A stretch of 64,000 bases of DNA from NCBI GenBank assembly GCA_041651175.1, contig JBAZJT010000012.1, forward strand, positions 1 to 64,000. The letters run 5' to 3'. Made by a program: the position numbers and the translations under genes. Below, piece by piece: positions 20,201-24,797 of the stretch; the first letter of the stretch is position 1; each line of letters starts with the position of its first letter. Origin of the DNA: Elusimicrobiales bacterium. Its GTDB lineage: Bacteria; Elusimicrobiota; Elusimicrobia; Elusimicrobiales; Elusimicrobiaceae. Under the pieces are notes generated by a model. That model did no database searches and was not told the DNA's origin. It was given only the letters and a program-made list of their open reading frames with translations.

Positions 20201-20207
20201 GAAGTAA
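8208..20207 (+). CDS. Giant secreted protein: NHL and Kelch propellers, FN3-like and IPT/TIG domains, FlgD-type C-terminus
   Basis: About 3999 residues from the ATG at 8208 (GAGAGG eight bases upstream), chosen over 8163. The signal peptide includes SWVLHTSLTVFCLCFAAVIANA. Domains in order by nucleotide: 12 NHL-like units with VLGQ signatures (8320-10540); FN3-like, TIG, FN3-like (10550-11370); six NHL units with GDGG (11380-12400); FN3-like, TIG (12410-12950); seven Kelch-type units with LLPNGKVLVAGG (12990-13950), a full propeller; then alternating FN3-like (YYFEVKLSTETD) and TIG (GQWNVVVTNPDGQ) domains to 18870. I count about 13 FN3-like and 10 TIG in all. Ig-like and ZU5-like parts follow. 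The last 90 residues form a FlgD-type domain (NYPNPF, WDGKNGRGNYVAAGGY). Probably a surface adhesin or scaffold exported through the neighbouring PorV-like barrel; that route is inferred. Confidence 0.85.
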   Translation: MSEVYATMIYRQKPMSWVLHTSLTVFCLCFAAVIANATIYDGKADIVLGQSTFTVSNRNVIESDKVDTPVGVSANGVWVVDQNNNRVLYWAGGPSVNGQGADGVIGQSDFQSGMPNRGGVAGSNTLNKPCSVVNFPVNGDMYVWVADCGNNRVLRFKNPPPVGATADIVLGQADFYSTTANRGGGVAANTLNLEDQNGDHYSILAMKSDTTSPDLWVADSGNHRVLKYPANSLATGMDASLVLGQLTKTATDCDSIHGITNYCMGLPSGIGAQGDAVWVADIAFSRVLRFTSPSADGAQADVVLGQTDFGSNSTGLAANKLNMPSGVSVSSGGDVWVADTGNRRVLKFTYPFSTGQNASIVLGASDFTTNNCSGYSSTCFGHPSSVSVGTYGGIALWVVDWERVLRFDDLNTINASSTRVLGSPDFQHVYWNSTEATGMSVPTGVVFDPKYGRVFVSDSDNNRVLWWNSASSLAIGKAADGVLGQANFTDNLLHGLGQNTLSAPAGLAVDSSGNLYVADSQNNRVMRFPGATLANNMNADMVLGQQDFASKGSGTSASTMNYPYSVAVDTNSNVWVADTSNNRILKFVGNNLATGMNASLVLGQANFSDYLANRGGTIANNTLYGPRGLAIDSTGNLWVADVANYRILEFISPSAHGQAANVVLGQTGFNVATGGIGQYKLAHPSGVAADPLGNIWVKDSANNRVLKYAPPFSTTNMPASQVIGQANFNSNTANRGSRVDSNALSFGGRQSSGITLDNYANLYVADEQNNRVVKYNSGLTSTMLNPTITNRTNTSLTFSWTSVPAADYIAVLATDNGYKNIVANSSGTTSGNNTRTFTSLSANTTYYFEVKLSTETDIAYYGNHTSTTTMLYPAPTIAAISPSTGISTTTQNNIQITGTDFVSGATVKLAKTGQSDIMATNVVFVNATQLICSLPISGAALGQWNVVVTNPDGQFAPLTNGFTILAATNLHPQFSQVYATNAQISWDSVTGASYIAVLALDSGFSTVVSSLTLSSNSAMFADLLGVTTYYFEVKLSTETDVSFIRNQISTQTAQYTPHVGNIITIAGNGTGGYSGDGGQAFNAELNYPVGVVVDSAGNAYVSDQDNHRVRKIDHATGVVTTVVGNGNYGYNGDSGEAIYAHLASPMGVALDSEENIYIADSGNNRVRKVTRANGIITTVAGNGSSSYSGDGGQALNAGLDCRGIAVDSAGNIYIADYSNRRIRKIDYATGIITTVAGNGASGYTGDGGPATSATFQWPSRVAIDFAGDIYIADSGNNCIRKVNHATGIITTVAGNGASGYGGDGGLATNATLYWPYGLAFDSGGNMYIADRSNHRIRKVDYATGIITTVAGNGTNGYSGDGGPAPSAKLYGPGSVALDDEGNVYIADVYNHRVRKIFMPLPATLLIPQFTQVYSTSATVTWNAINDAQYVAILASDSGFGNIISSGALTTASTTYTGLLPDTSYYCAVKLSTDTDGAYPLNVISTVTLPVPVVVQITPVSGLNTAVLNNVQITGSHFASGATVKLTKSGQADIAATNVSFVSSSQLTCTLPLIGAAAGQWNVIVTNPDGQTATFSSGFIITPNATAWAWTGTGAMLMASAEHTATLLSNGTVLVSGGWANSSGWVSSAEIYDPSTGQWTVTGSMTTARQRYTTTLLSNGKVLAVGGNGLSSSEIYDPLTGQWTVTGSMTVARQHSTATLLPNGKVLVAGGYGDVNILSSTEIYDPATGQWTSTGFMSKARAHHTATLLPNGKVLVAGGAFDSAPASSVEIYDPSIGQWTITGSMSKAREFHTATLLPNGKVLVAGGCGSYDSNAAEVYDPSTGQWSPTGLMSTSRDAHTATLLPNGKVLVAGGSGSNGYTNTAEIYNPSTGQWTTDSPMFTARFNHISVFLPNGKILIAGGYNIANAISSAELYTPVTSLSPSFSGVYVTSATVNWTAVAGASYNAVLALDSGYSNIVSSGALTANTTTYTGLSANTTYYFEVKLSTDVDGAYSVNTASAQTQVARTPLSPQFSNMYVTSGTVSWNSVPGASYVAVLASDSGFGNIVSSAAQTGNSVGYNLSEYTTYYFEVKLSTETDAAFAVNRISTATLYYPPPTITSISPASASNGWPVDVQIDGADFLSGATVKLTRTGQTDIAVSSITFVNASRISCTLPLTGAQSGQWSLMVTNPDVRASSATAAFTVTLTMTPLNPRFSQVSVTSATVAWDAVSGAAYTTVLATDSDYTTILDAATMAVGVTSKSFTGLSEHTTYYFEVKLSTEANVAYAGNQISTATLYYPPPAITSLSPGTANNNAPSAVQVNGANFLYGASVKLQKTGQADITANPVTFVSAAQINCTLPIINASQGQWSLVVANPDVRASTAAAAFDVTVASSPLHPQFSQVFVTSATVTWDVVPGASYIPVLALDNAFSNIISSGILTTAVTTYTGLSAYTNYYFAVKLSTDTDGAYSGNTLSAQTQIARTPLSPQFSNVYVTSATVNWTTVPGVTYVAVLASDNGFGNIISSGTLTAATTTYIDLSANTAHYFGVKLSTETDAAFAVNRISTATLYYPPPTITSISPASASNGWPVDVQIDGADFLSGATVKLTRTGQTDIAVSSITFVNASRISCTLPLTGAQSGQWSLMVTNPDVRASSATAAFTVTLTMTPLNPRFSQVSVTSATVAWDAVSGAAYTTVLATDSDYTTILDAATMAVGVTSKSFTGLSEHTTYYFEVKLSTEANVAYAGNQISTATLYYPPPAITSLSPGTANNNAPSAVQVNGANFLYGASVKLQKTGQADITANPVTFVSAAQINCTLPIINASQGQWSLVVANPDVRASTAAAAFDVTVASSPLHPQFSQVFVTSATVTWDVVPGASYIPVLALDNAFSNIISSGAQTAASRFFTGLVEHTTYYFQVKLANETDIAYYANQVSTMTLLYPLPAITSVAPVSAINNGSVFVQINGNNFVSTPTISLTMNGLPDINATSVVFVNATKLTCVLPIMGAQAGVWSVTVTNPDGQGTSLAGGFTVLATTNLHPRFSQVFVTSATVTWDDVPGAVYMPVLASDGYVAISSAASSGHSATYTKLSPATVYFFEVKLSTETDIAYYGNRTSALTMAYLPPHITGITPAFGANTGSLPVIIEGDNFLPAPTVKLTKSGQVDITVSSVTYISATKITCTLPITGAAPGQWNVVVTNSDGQFVALTNGFTILAATSLHPQFSQVYITSATVTWDSVSGASYVPVLAIDDGFGTVVSSGAQSGASKIFTGLTEHATYYFEVKLSTETDIAYGNNRISTETLSYPVPGISGLAPDSGVNSAVLDVQINGGNFLPAPTVKLTKSGQVDITVSSVTYISATKITCTLPITGAAPGQWNVVVTNSDGQFVALTNGFTILAATSLHPQFSQVYVTSATVTWDAIAGVSYTPVLTTDSGYANVVASGTQTGNTSTFTGLTPNTGYYFEVKLSTETDIGYGNNRISTTTRSYQPPLITQITPASGINIGPLNALIEGSNFMPTPTVKLTKSGQLDIVVSSVTFINSTQLTCALPITGAQAGQWNVVVVNSDNQTNTLSNGFAVQNAFIPPTGKPGTPSAGSAFVKSLVLTWSQGTAADLLTGITGYHLEVGVNPQSNDASLFNSDVGLVLSTSVLTAQDGTYYYARVCAKNAAGICSAYSDWSAQVGVDLSAPVAPIITSPTHPEHELSYCEGNPSFALSGISDFSGVAGYYWKVDQNNNTVPSASDDYAAAATIQINSPLADGTWYFHAVAKDDAGNVGTQAGHYKFILQTAVNPSAGHTYTMGDGSSIVFPSGAVLTPTFLLVRQLGSTEIPAGVYDPNWTVTPFVKEIQLADGTHQLNQGIVITLKYTDAAIGGLKPASLKIAYYDTVAHNWQVINNSVVDTAAKTVTAIVNHLTAFAIIGSSTSNEAIFGLSNYPNPFAAGGGGATKIRYSLSNNAAVQIRLYDLLGKLVYEWNFSAGDFPGGSTGPNEIVWDGKNGRGNYVAAGGYICLVKSGGVTVKTKIGVK
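14427..15458 (+). repeat. 1032-bp direct repeat, copy 1, inside the giant gene
   Basis: This stretch recurs at 15798-16829, offset by 1371 bp, and no mismatch was seen. It is a whole number of codons (344) and covers TIG, FN3-like, TIG and part of an FN3-like domain. Identity stops abruptly at both edges. Confidence 0.9.
15798..16829 (+). repeat. 1032-bp direct repeat, copy 2, inside the giant gene
   Basis: Second copy of the 14427-15458 block, separated from it by 339 bp of related but diverged FN3-like sequence. The identity at synonymous sites contrasts with neighbouring domains, pointing to recent duplication or gene conversion. A collapsed or expanded assembly repeat is the other possibility. 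Confidence 0.9.
17579..17794 (+). repeat. 216-bp direct repeat, copy 1 (TIG domain)
   Basis: Identical to 18125-18340 at an offset of 546 bp, a multiple of three. It covers most of one TIG domain (NFLPAPTVKLTKSGQVDITV onward) and the linker to the next FN3-like domain. Confidence 0.85.
18125..18340 (+). repeat. 216-bp direct repeat, copy 2 (TIG domain)
   Basis: Second copy of 17579-17794. Flanking sequence is only similar, so this is a separate homogenisation event from the 1032-bp duplication. Confidence 0.85.
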
Positions 20208-20349
20208 ACCGCTACTCCATTGTTTGTGAGAATTCGGGATATTGATTTGCTGGATAAACAATCAATCACCTGCGTTTGCGCCAACTTATTCAAAATACGC
20301 ACAACCCACACTTGCCGGTGATATGGTTCTCATCTGTTGGCATTGTTGT

Positions 20350-20405
20350 ATCGTAAACTGGAGTTTACGATTTGTCGAATATTTAGTAAACTGGACTTGA
20401 CGATT
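20350..20405 (+). promoter_or_regulatory. Palindromic operator candidate upstream of the AAA/DUF4143 ATPase
   Basis: A perfect 9-bp inverted repeat (20350-20358 ATCGTAAAC with 20363-20371 GTTTACGAT, 4-base spacer) is followed by a degenerate copy at 20384-20405 that keeps GTAAACTGGA. The two sites sit 22-77 bases before the ATG at 20427, on the same face spacing of about 34 bases (roughly three helical turns). This fits an operator bound by a dimeric regulator. Confidence 0.55.
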
Positions 20406-20426
20406 TGATAAGGGGAGGCAGACCCA

Positions 20427-21632
20427 ATGCTTGAAAAACTCTTCGCAATACACAATAGCACAGTCAAAAATACCCCGCGCGCCTTTAAACGCTATCTTTA
20501 CGGACACATGGATTGGAAATCCGACGCCATTTGCCTCACCGGGGCGCGGGGCGTGGGCAAGACCACCATGCTCCTGCAATATTATCACGAGCAATATGAC
20601 GACGTGGAAAAGTGTCTTTACGTCTCCGCCGATAACGTGGAGGCGACGGCTACCGGCCTGTTCAATATAGCTTCGGAATATTTCAATTTTGGCGGGAAGG
20701 CGCTTATCGTTGACGAAATTCACAAATACCAGAACTGGCAGGTTGAGCTTAAAAATATCGTGGACACATTCAAAGGAAAGAAGCTGCTGGTATCGGGCAG
20801 TTCCTCGCTGAATCTGAAAAAGGGCAAGGCGGACCTTTCCCGCCGTTTCGTTTATTATGACCTTAGAGGGCTTTCTTTCCGGGAATATCTGACGTTGAAA
20901 GAGGGCAAAACATTTCCCGCGCTGAAATTGGATGATATTTTGCGCGGCCATGTGAAGCACGCGCAGGCAATTTCCGGGGAGATAGCCGTTCTTAAGGATT
21001 TCAGGAAATACTTGAGCGGCGGCTATTATCCTTTCTTTATTGAGAGCGAGGCGGCTTATCCGCAAAAAGTTCTCAACATAATTGAAAAGGTCCTCTACGA
21101 GGATGTCGCGGTGATAGGCAATGTAAAACCCGTCAATATCGTGGCGATGAAAAAAATCCTGTGGCTGATAGCCGGAACAGCCGCTTTTGCGCCAAACATA
21201 GACAAGCTGAGCAGGGAACTAGGCATTTCCAAAGAGTATGTTTATCACTATCTGGAGTACCTTGAGCAAGCTGGAATTATCGTTGCGCTGTATTCCGAAG
21301 GAAAGGGTTACAAGCTGTTAAGAAAGCCCGCCAAGCTGTTTCTTGAAAATACAAATCTGCTCGCCGCAATCAACGGCTCGTTAAAGCTGGATGACGAAGA
21401 GGGCGCGGTGCGGGAGACCTTCTTCATGAATCAATTAGCAAGCTGCGAACGCATCACAGCCGCCGAAACAGGCGATTTTACGGTAAACAACGCATTGGTC
21501 TTCGAGGTCGGCGGGAAGAATAAAACCACGGAACAAATTAAAAACGTAAAAGACGCTTATCTTGCTTTGGATAAAGTTGAAATAGGGGCAGGCAATAAAA
21601 TACCGCTCTATCTTTTCGGCTTTCTGTATTGA
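20427..21632 (+). CDS. AAA-family ATPase with DUF4143-type C-terminal domain
   Basis: 401 residues. The Walker A loop is GARGVGKTT (residues 39-47) and Walker B is ALIVDEIH (92-99); the sensor-like VSGSSSLNL and the FREYLTL motif are typical of AAA_14 proteins. Residues 225-290 contain a winged-helix-like part (LSRELGISKEYVYHYLEYLEQAGII), and the end resembles DUF4143, a nuclease-like fold (NALVFEVGGKNKT). GGGGAGG lies eight bases before the start. These ATPases are scattered singly in many bacteria and archaea, vary between strains, and their role is unknown. The gene is monocistronic; its stop is overlapped on the other strand by a coding-like remnant. The palindromic sites upstream suggest its own regulation. 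Confidence 0.85.
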   Translation: MLEKLFAIHNSTVKNTPRAFKRYLYGHMDWKSDAICLTGARGVGKTTMLLQYYHEQYDDVEKCLYVSADNVEATATGLFNIASEYFNFGGKALIVDEIHKYQNWQVELKNIVDTFKGKKLLVSGSSSLNLKKGKADLSRRFVYYDLRGLSFREYLTLKEGKTFPALKLDDILRGHVKHAQAISGEIAVLKDFRKYLSGGYYPFFIESEAAYPQKVLNIIEKVLYEDVAVIGNVKPVNIVAMKKILWLIAGTAAFAPNIDKLSRELGISKEYVYHYLEYLEQAGIIVALYSEGKGYKLLRKPAKLFLENTNLLAAINGSLKLDDEEGAVRETFFMNQLASCERITAAETGDFTVNNALVFEVGGKNKTTEQIKNVKDAYLALDKVEIGAGNKIPLYLFGFLY

Positions 21633-21811
21633 GACCGCAAATCGTCCGGAGATTGGGTATGCATATCGCGGGGCAATTTCGGGAAATCTGGCGCGACGAT
21701 GTTGGTGTCCATATAGGTGTCCAGTGAGAGTCCGAAACGGCTAAATTCAGCTAAACTCAGACGGGGATTTTTCTGTTGGCTCACTATAGGGGTGATGGCG
21801 GGTAAGTCCGG
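21608..21811 (-). pseudogene. Short coding-like remnant beside the tRNA half
   Basis: On the minus strand a 67-codon frame without stops runs from just inside the tRNA-like fragment's 3' side to 21608. Only the last 34 codons have an ATG (21712; MDTNIVAPDFPKLPRDM), and no ribosome site precedes it. The codon pattern and the soluble, proline-containing peptide look gene-like. No family was recognised, and it may be the tail of a lost gene. It overlaps the ATPase gene end by 25 bases. Confidence 0.3.
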
Positions 21812-21825
21812 CTAAGATGCTCTGG

Positions 21826-21867
21826 TCAGTTTACAAAACCGTTGCTCTGCCATTGAGCTACCTCGGC
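21826..21867 (-). tRNA. 5' half of tRNA-Thr(UGU), truncated after the anticodon stem
   Basis: Read on the minus strand: a 7-base acceptor strand GCCGAGG, TA, a D-arm GCTC-AATGGCA-GAGC, A, then stem ACGGT, loop TTTGTAA (anticodon UGU) and ACTGA, which still pairs at four of five stem positions (one of them a G-U wobble). Beyond this there is no variable loop, no T-arm (no GGTTCRA) and no matching acceptor strand within about 200 bases. It cannot make a complete tRNA. Such halves are typically left by integration or deletion at a tRNA gene. The 5' side faces the housekeeping genes; the missing 3' side faces the accessory region. Confidence 0.75.
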
Positions 21868-21985
21868 GCAAACTGCGGGTTTCTATTGTCAATAATAGCA
21901 TTTTCCGGCAAAAGGAGAATCACATTCTGAACCGCGGGGGTCCATATAGTATCCATCCAACGGCCCCCAAAAGCGTCGTCCGCGC

Positions 21986-22036
21986 ATAAAAAAACTGCAC
22001 GGCTTTTGCGCTATTTTCGCATTTCCAGTGCAGTTC
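21986..22036 (-). terminator. Terminator of the rightward-lying minus-strand gene run
   Basis: On the minus strand AACTGCAC (22028-22035) pairs with GTGCAGTT (21993-22000), enclosing a smaller TGCG/CGCA stem, and is followed by a run of seven U. It lies 80 bases past the stop of the TPR gene, the last gene of the run. Confidence 0.7.
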
Positions 22037-22057
22037 CGCGGCGTTTTCACGACAACA

Positions 22058-22093
22058 TTATTGCATCCCCCCCCCCGACGTGAAATGCAATAA
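22058..22093 (-). repeat. C10/G10 homopolymer inside a 9-bp inverted repeat
   Basis: TTATTGCAT (22058-22066) and ATGCAATAA (22085-22093) form a perfect 9-bp inverted repeat whose loop contains ten consecutive C on the plus strand (22067-22076). It lies in the 3' untranslated part of the TPR gene. The tract is slippage-prone and may also mark an uncertain base count. Confidence 0.6.
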
Positions 22094-22115
22094 AATCAGA
22101 CTTTTTCAGCGGATC

Positions 22116-22979
22116 CTATTTGGATTTTCTTCTGGGGGACCTGCTTTTTTTCGCGGCTTCCTCGTCGGAGGGAGAAATGGCGGCAAGCCGCCTCCAGGCG
22201 TCGCGCGCGTCGTCGCGGCGGTCCAGCTTTTCCAGAGATTTGGCATAGAGGCGCAGCAGAAGTGTCTTGTCCAGCGTCATGTCCAGCGATGACTGCGCCA
22301 GCAGCGCTTCCAGCAGTTTGGCGGCGTCGCCGTGGCGCCCGCCATCAAAATCCATATTGGCCCGGCAGAAGTCAGCGCGGCGCGCCGCCTGCGGGCCCAG
22401 GGCGCGCATTTTATCCAGCATGCTATCCGCCTGCCTGTTCTTGCCGGATTTGTAAAACGCCAGCGCGGCATTTTCCATGGCGATGATATCCGCTGAGTCT
22501 CCGCCGGAGAGCCTGAGAAACTCGTCCCGCGCCAGGTCGTAATCGCCGTTCTGGTAATAGAGCTTGCCAAGCATCAGGCGGGCCTCGCGGTTATCGGGGA
22601 AATTGTTCAGGCAACGCTCCAACTCGCGGCGGGCATAGTCGTAGAGGCCCTCCTCCCGGTACATGTCGCCGAGACAATAAAAAATGCGCGGGTCCAGGCT
22701 GCCTCTGTCGCGCGCGGACTCCAGCGCGGCTATGGCCTGCAAATAATGCTTCGGCCCCAGCTGGTACAGCACGAACCCTTTTTCGGCGAGGGCTTTTATA
22801 TCGTCTGGATTGGCCTGAAGGCGGACCTGCACGTCCTCAAGTTGTTTTTCGGGGGCCGATACCGGCGGAAGCGAAGCAGGGCCGGTTCCGCGCGCGCGAT
22901 GCGCCGCAACCGCTAAAACCGCCGCCAGCGCGGCCGCAACCGCCGCCCAGGCAAGACCGCGTCTGATTGCCGGCGGCAA
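22116..22979 (-). CDS. Membrane-anchored TPR protein
   Basis: 287 residues. It begins at a TTG two bases after the rpsA stop; there is no nearby ATG. Residues 8-27 are a hydrophobic anchor (LAWAAVAAALAAVLAVAA) and the rest is a periplasm-facing array of about five to six tetratricopeptide-like helix pairs (for example ALAEKGFVLYQLG, FYCLGDMYREEGLYDYARRE, LMLGKLYYQNGDYDLARDEF). The C-terminus is very basic (KKSRSPRRKSK). TPR arrays mediate protein contacts; the partner is unknown. It is the last gene before the terminator, co-transcribed with rpsA. Confidence 0.75.
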   Translation of the reverse strand: MPPAIRRGLAWAAVAAALAAVLAVAAHRARGTGPASLPPVSAPEKQLEDVQVRLQANPDDIKALAEKGFVLYQLGPKHYLQAIAALESARDRGSLDPRIFYCLGDMYREEGLYDYARRELERCLNNFPDNREARLMLGKLYYQNGDYDLARDEFLRLSGGDSADIIAMENAALAFYKSGKNRQADSMLDKMRALGPQAARRADFCRANMDFDGGRHGDAAKLLEALLAQSSLDMTLDKTLLLRLYAKSLEKLDRRDDARDAWRRLAAISPSDEEAAKKSRSPRRKSK

Positions 22980-22981
22980 GA

Positions 22982-24178
22982 TCAGCCGTTCTCCCGCGAG
23001 TCGGAATCTCCGCCGGAGAGCAGCTGGCCCAGCGTCAGCGGCGGGGCCTCTTTGAGGTAATGCGCGATGATTTTGCGGTTCTGTATTTCCTCAAACCGCT
23101 TTATGGAGAGATTAATCTCGTACGCCTGCGAATTGACGCCCATCACCATCGCCGCCACGGTGTCGCCGGGCTTGGGCTGAAGCTCGTGCCCGAATTCGGC
23201 TATGGGCACAAAGCCCTGCACGTCGGGCGAGACGGAAATTTTCATTCCCTCGGCGCTGACTTCCAGAATTTTGCCCTTGACCACGCTGCGCGCCTGATAC
23301 CTGCGCCGCAGCGCGTCTGCGGGGTTGGGGGCTAGCTGGCGCAGCCCGAATATCAGGGCCGGAGCCGTTTCGCTTATATGCAGCAGCTTGGCTTTGAGCC
23401 GCTGGCCGCGTTTGAATGTTTTCAGCGCCTCTTCCTGATTGCGCCAGGAGATATCCTCGTTGCGGACCACGCCCTCAATCCCGTGATAGCGGACCAGCAG
23501 CGAATCCTTGCCGGCGCGCGAAACCACCACGCGCAGCACTTCCCCCTGCTTTATCTGGGACATGACCTCGGTCCGGCGGGCGGCCTCGTCCTCTTCCAAC
23601 GCCTGCTTGCGCGAGACAATCATGCGGCGCTTTTCGCGGGCGATTTCTATGATATAGCACTTTATCTTCGCGCCGGCGGGCAGGTGATGCTTGAATGCCG
23701 GATGCAACTCCGACAGCGAAAGCGGCATGAAAGCGCGCACTCCCATCACATCCACTATATAGCCGCCTTTGACCGCTTCCAGCACCGCGCCCTTGACGCG
23801 GGTTTTGGCTTCCAGCGCCTTGGCGGCCTCGCCCCAGCCGGCAATCTCCTGCGCCCTGGCATGGGAAAGCAGCGTATGCCTCTCGTCGCCGCCACGCTTT
23901 TCCAGCACGGCGGGGATTTCCGCCCCGACCGCGGGAACGGTGTTGGGCGCAACGAACTCCGAAACCGGGATAAGGCCCTCTTTCTTCTCGCCTATGTCCA
24001 CCAGCAGATATTGCGGGCCTATCTGGATGACTTTGACTTTGACGATTTCCCTGCTGTTGAGCTTTTTGCGGAAATCCTCCTGCTCCGCGAAAAGACCCTC
24101 CATGGACATTTCGGAGGATTCGGTTTCAACGGAAACCGCCGGGGTCTGGGTTTCGTTCTGCAGGTTGTCTGTGTCCAT
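22982..24178 (-). CDS. rpsA: Ribosomal protein S1-like, four S1 domains
   Basis: 398 residues with GGGAGA upstream of the ATG. After an acidic 40-residue N-terminus there are four S1 RNA-binding folds, beginning near VKVKVIQIGPQYLLVDIG, TRVKGAVLEAVKGGYIVDVM, GEVLRVVVSRAGKDSLLVRY and SVVKGKILEVSAEGMKISV. Each has the usual five-strand pattern. E. coli S1 has six; four-to-five-domain forms are common elsewhere. The family binds mRNA on the 30S subunit and helps initiation. The order cmk-plsC-rpsA, conserved in many bacteria, strongly supports the name. Confidence 0.85.
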   Translation of the reverse strand: MDTDNLQNETQTPAVSVETESSEMSMEGLFAEQEDFRKKLNSREIVKVKVIQIGPQYLLVDIGEKKEGLIPVSEFVAPNTVPAVGAEIPAVLEKRGGDERHTLLSHARAQEIAGWGEAAKALEAKTRVKGAVLEAVKGGYIVDVMGVRAFMPLSLSELHPAFKHHLPAGAKIKCYIIEIAREKRRMIVSRKQALEEDEAARRTEVMSQIKQGEVLRVVVSRAGKDSLLVRYHGIEGVVRNEDISWRNQEEALKTFKRGQRLKAKLLHISETAPALIFGLRQLAPNPADALRRRYQARSVVKGKILEVSAEGMKISVSPDVQGFVPIAEFGHELQPKPGDTVAAMVMGVNSQAYEINLSIKRFEEIQNRKIIAHYLKEAPPLTLGQLLSGGDSDSRENG

Positions 24179-24221
24179 AAGTCTCCCTTGCGCCGCGCGC
24201 GGCTGCGGGCGGCGCGTATAT

Positions 24222-24797
24222 CTAATCTTCTATTGCCAGGATATCCGACATTATCTTCTCTGAAATCTTCCCGTAATCCGCCTTCTCCGCGGCTTCAAAG
24301 CGGCAAACACCGCCTATTTTCACCTTCACCGTGCCGAACATGTCATCGCTGCCCATGATTCTGGCCGTGATGACCGGCACTCCGCTTTTGGCCGCCAGAA
24401 ACCCTATGCCGGCCTGCGGCTTGCCCGGCCTGCCGTCCCTGGACCGGGTCCCTTCCGGAAACAGCGCCACCAGATGCCCCTTCTTAAGCGCGTCCAGCAC
24501 GGCCCGCAGCGCGCCCAGGTCTCCGCCGGGCTTGCGCCGGTCTATGCAGATAACCTCCACCGTGCGCATCACCCAGCCGATTAACGGAGTGTCAAAAAGC
24601 TCTTTCTTGGCCAGGAACCGCACCGGCCTGACCCGCCCGGCGCAGCATTCCAATACGGGCGGGTCCGCGTTGGAGAGGTGATTGCACGCCAGTATAGCCC
24701 CGCCGGAACGCGGAATTTTCTCCAGCCCCTCCGCCTCAACCTGGTAAAAAGTTTCCACGTAGAGGCGGACAAGGTATCTTATCAAATTTGCGAGCAT
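24222..24797 (-). CDS. plsC: 1-acyl-sn-glycerol-3-phosphate acyltransferase
   Basis: 191 residues. The catalytic NHLSNAD motif (HX4D, His40 and Asp45) and the acyl-acceptor motif FPEGTRSRDG are both present, as is the later substrate motif GVPVITARI. The enzyme acylates lysophosphatidic acid at the inner membrane to give phosphatidic acid. It is short, as is usual for this subfamily, with a membrane-associating N-terminus. It overlaps the cmk stop by 16 bases and sits upstream of rpsA in a familiar cluster. Confidence 0.9.
   Translation of the reverse strand: MLANLIRYLVRLYVETFYQVEAEGLEKIPRSGGAILACNHLSNADPPVLECCAGRVRPVRFLAKKELFDTPLIGWVMRTVEVICIDRRKPGGDLGALRAVLDALKKGHLVALFPEGTRSRDGRPGKPQAGIGFLAAKSGVPVITARIMGSDDMFGTVKVKIGGVCRFEAAEKADYGKISEKIMSDILAIED

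Larger units (their letters stand above)
21633..22115. other. Gene-free junction region
   Basis: This 483-bp stretch separates the accessory left part from the co-directional right part. It holds the remnant frame, an orphan tRNA-Thr 5' half, a 10-base direct repeat (GTCCATATAG at 21707-21716 and 21940-21949) flanking that tRNA piece, the terminator of the minus-strand run and a C10 tract inside an inverted repeat. No intact gene was seen. Confidence 0.6.

Noticed and set aside
21608..21712. PIN-domain toxin start (MDTNIV resembles PIN N-termini)
   Set aside because: The frame ends after 34 codons with no further PIN acidic residues and no ribosome site; kept only as a remnant.
21608..21867. 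Group I intron interrupting the tRNA-Thr at the anticodon
   Set aside because: No 3' exon with T-arm and acceptor strand was found nearby, and no intron core elements were recognised.
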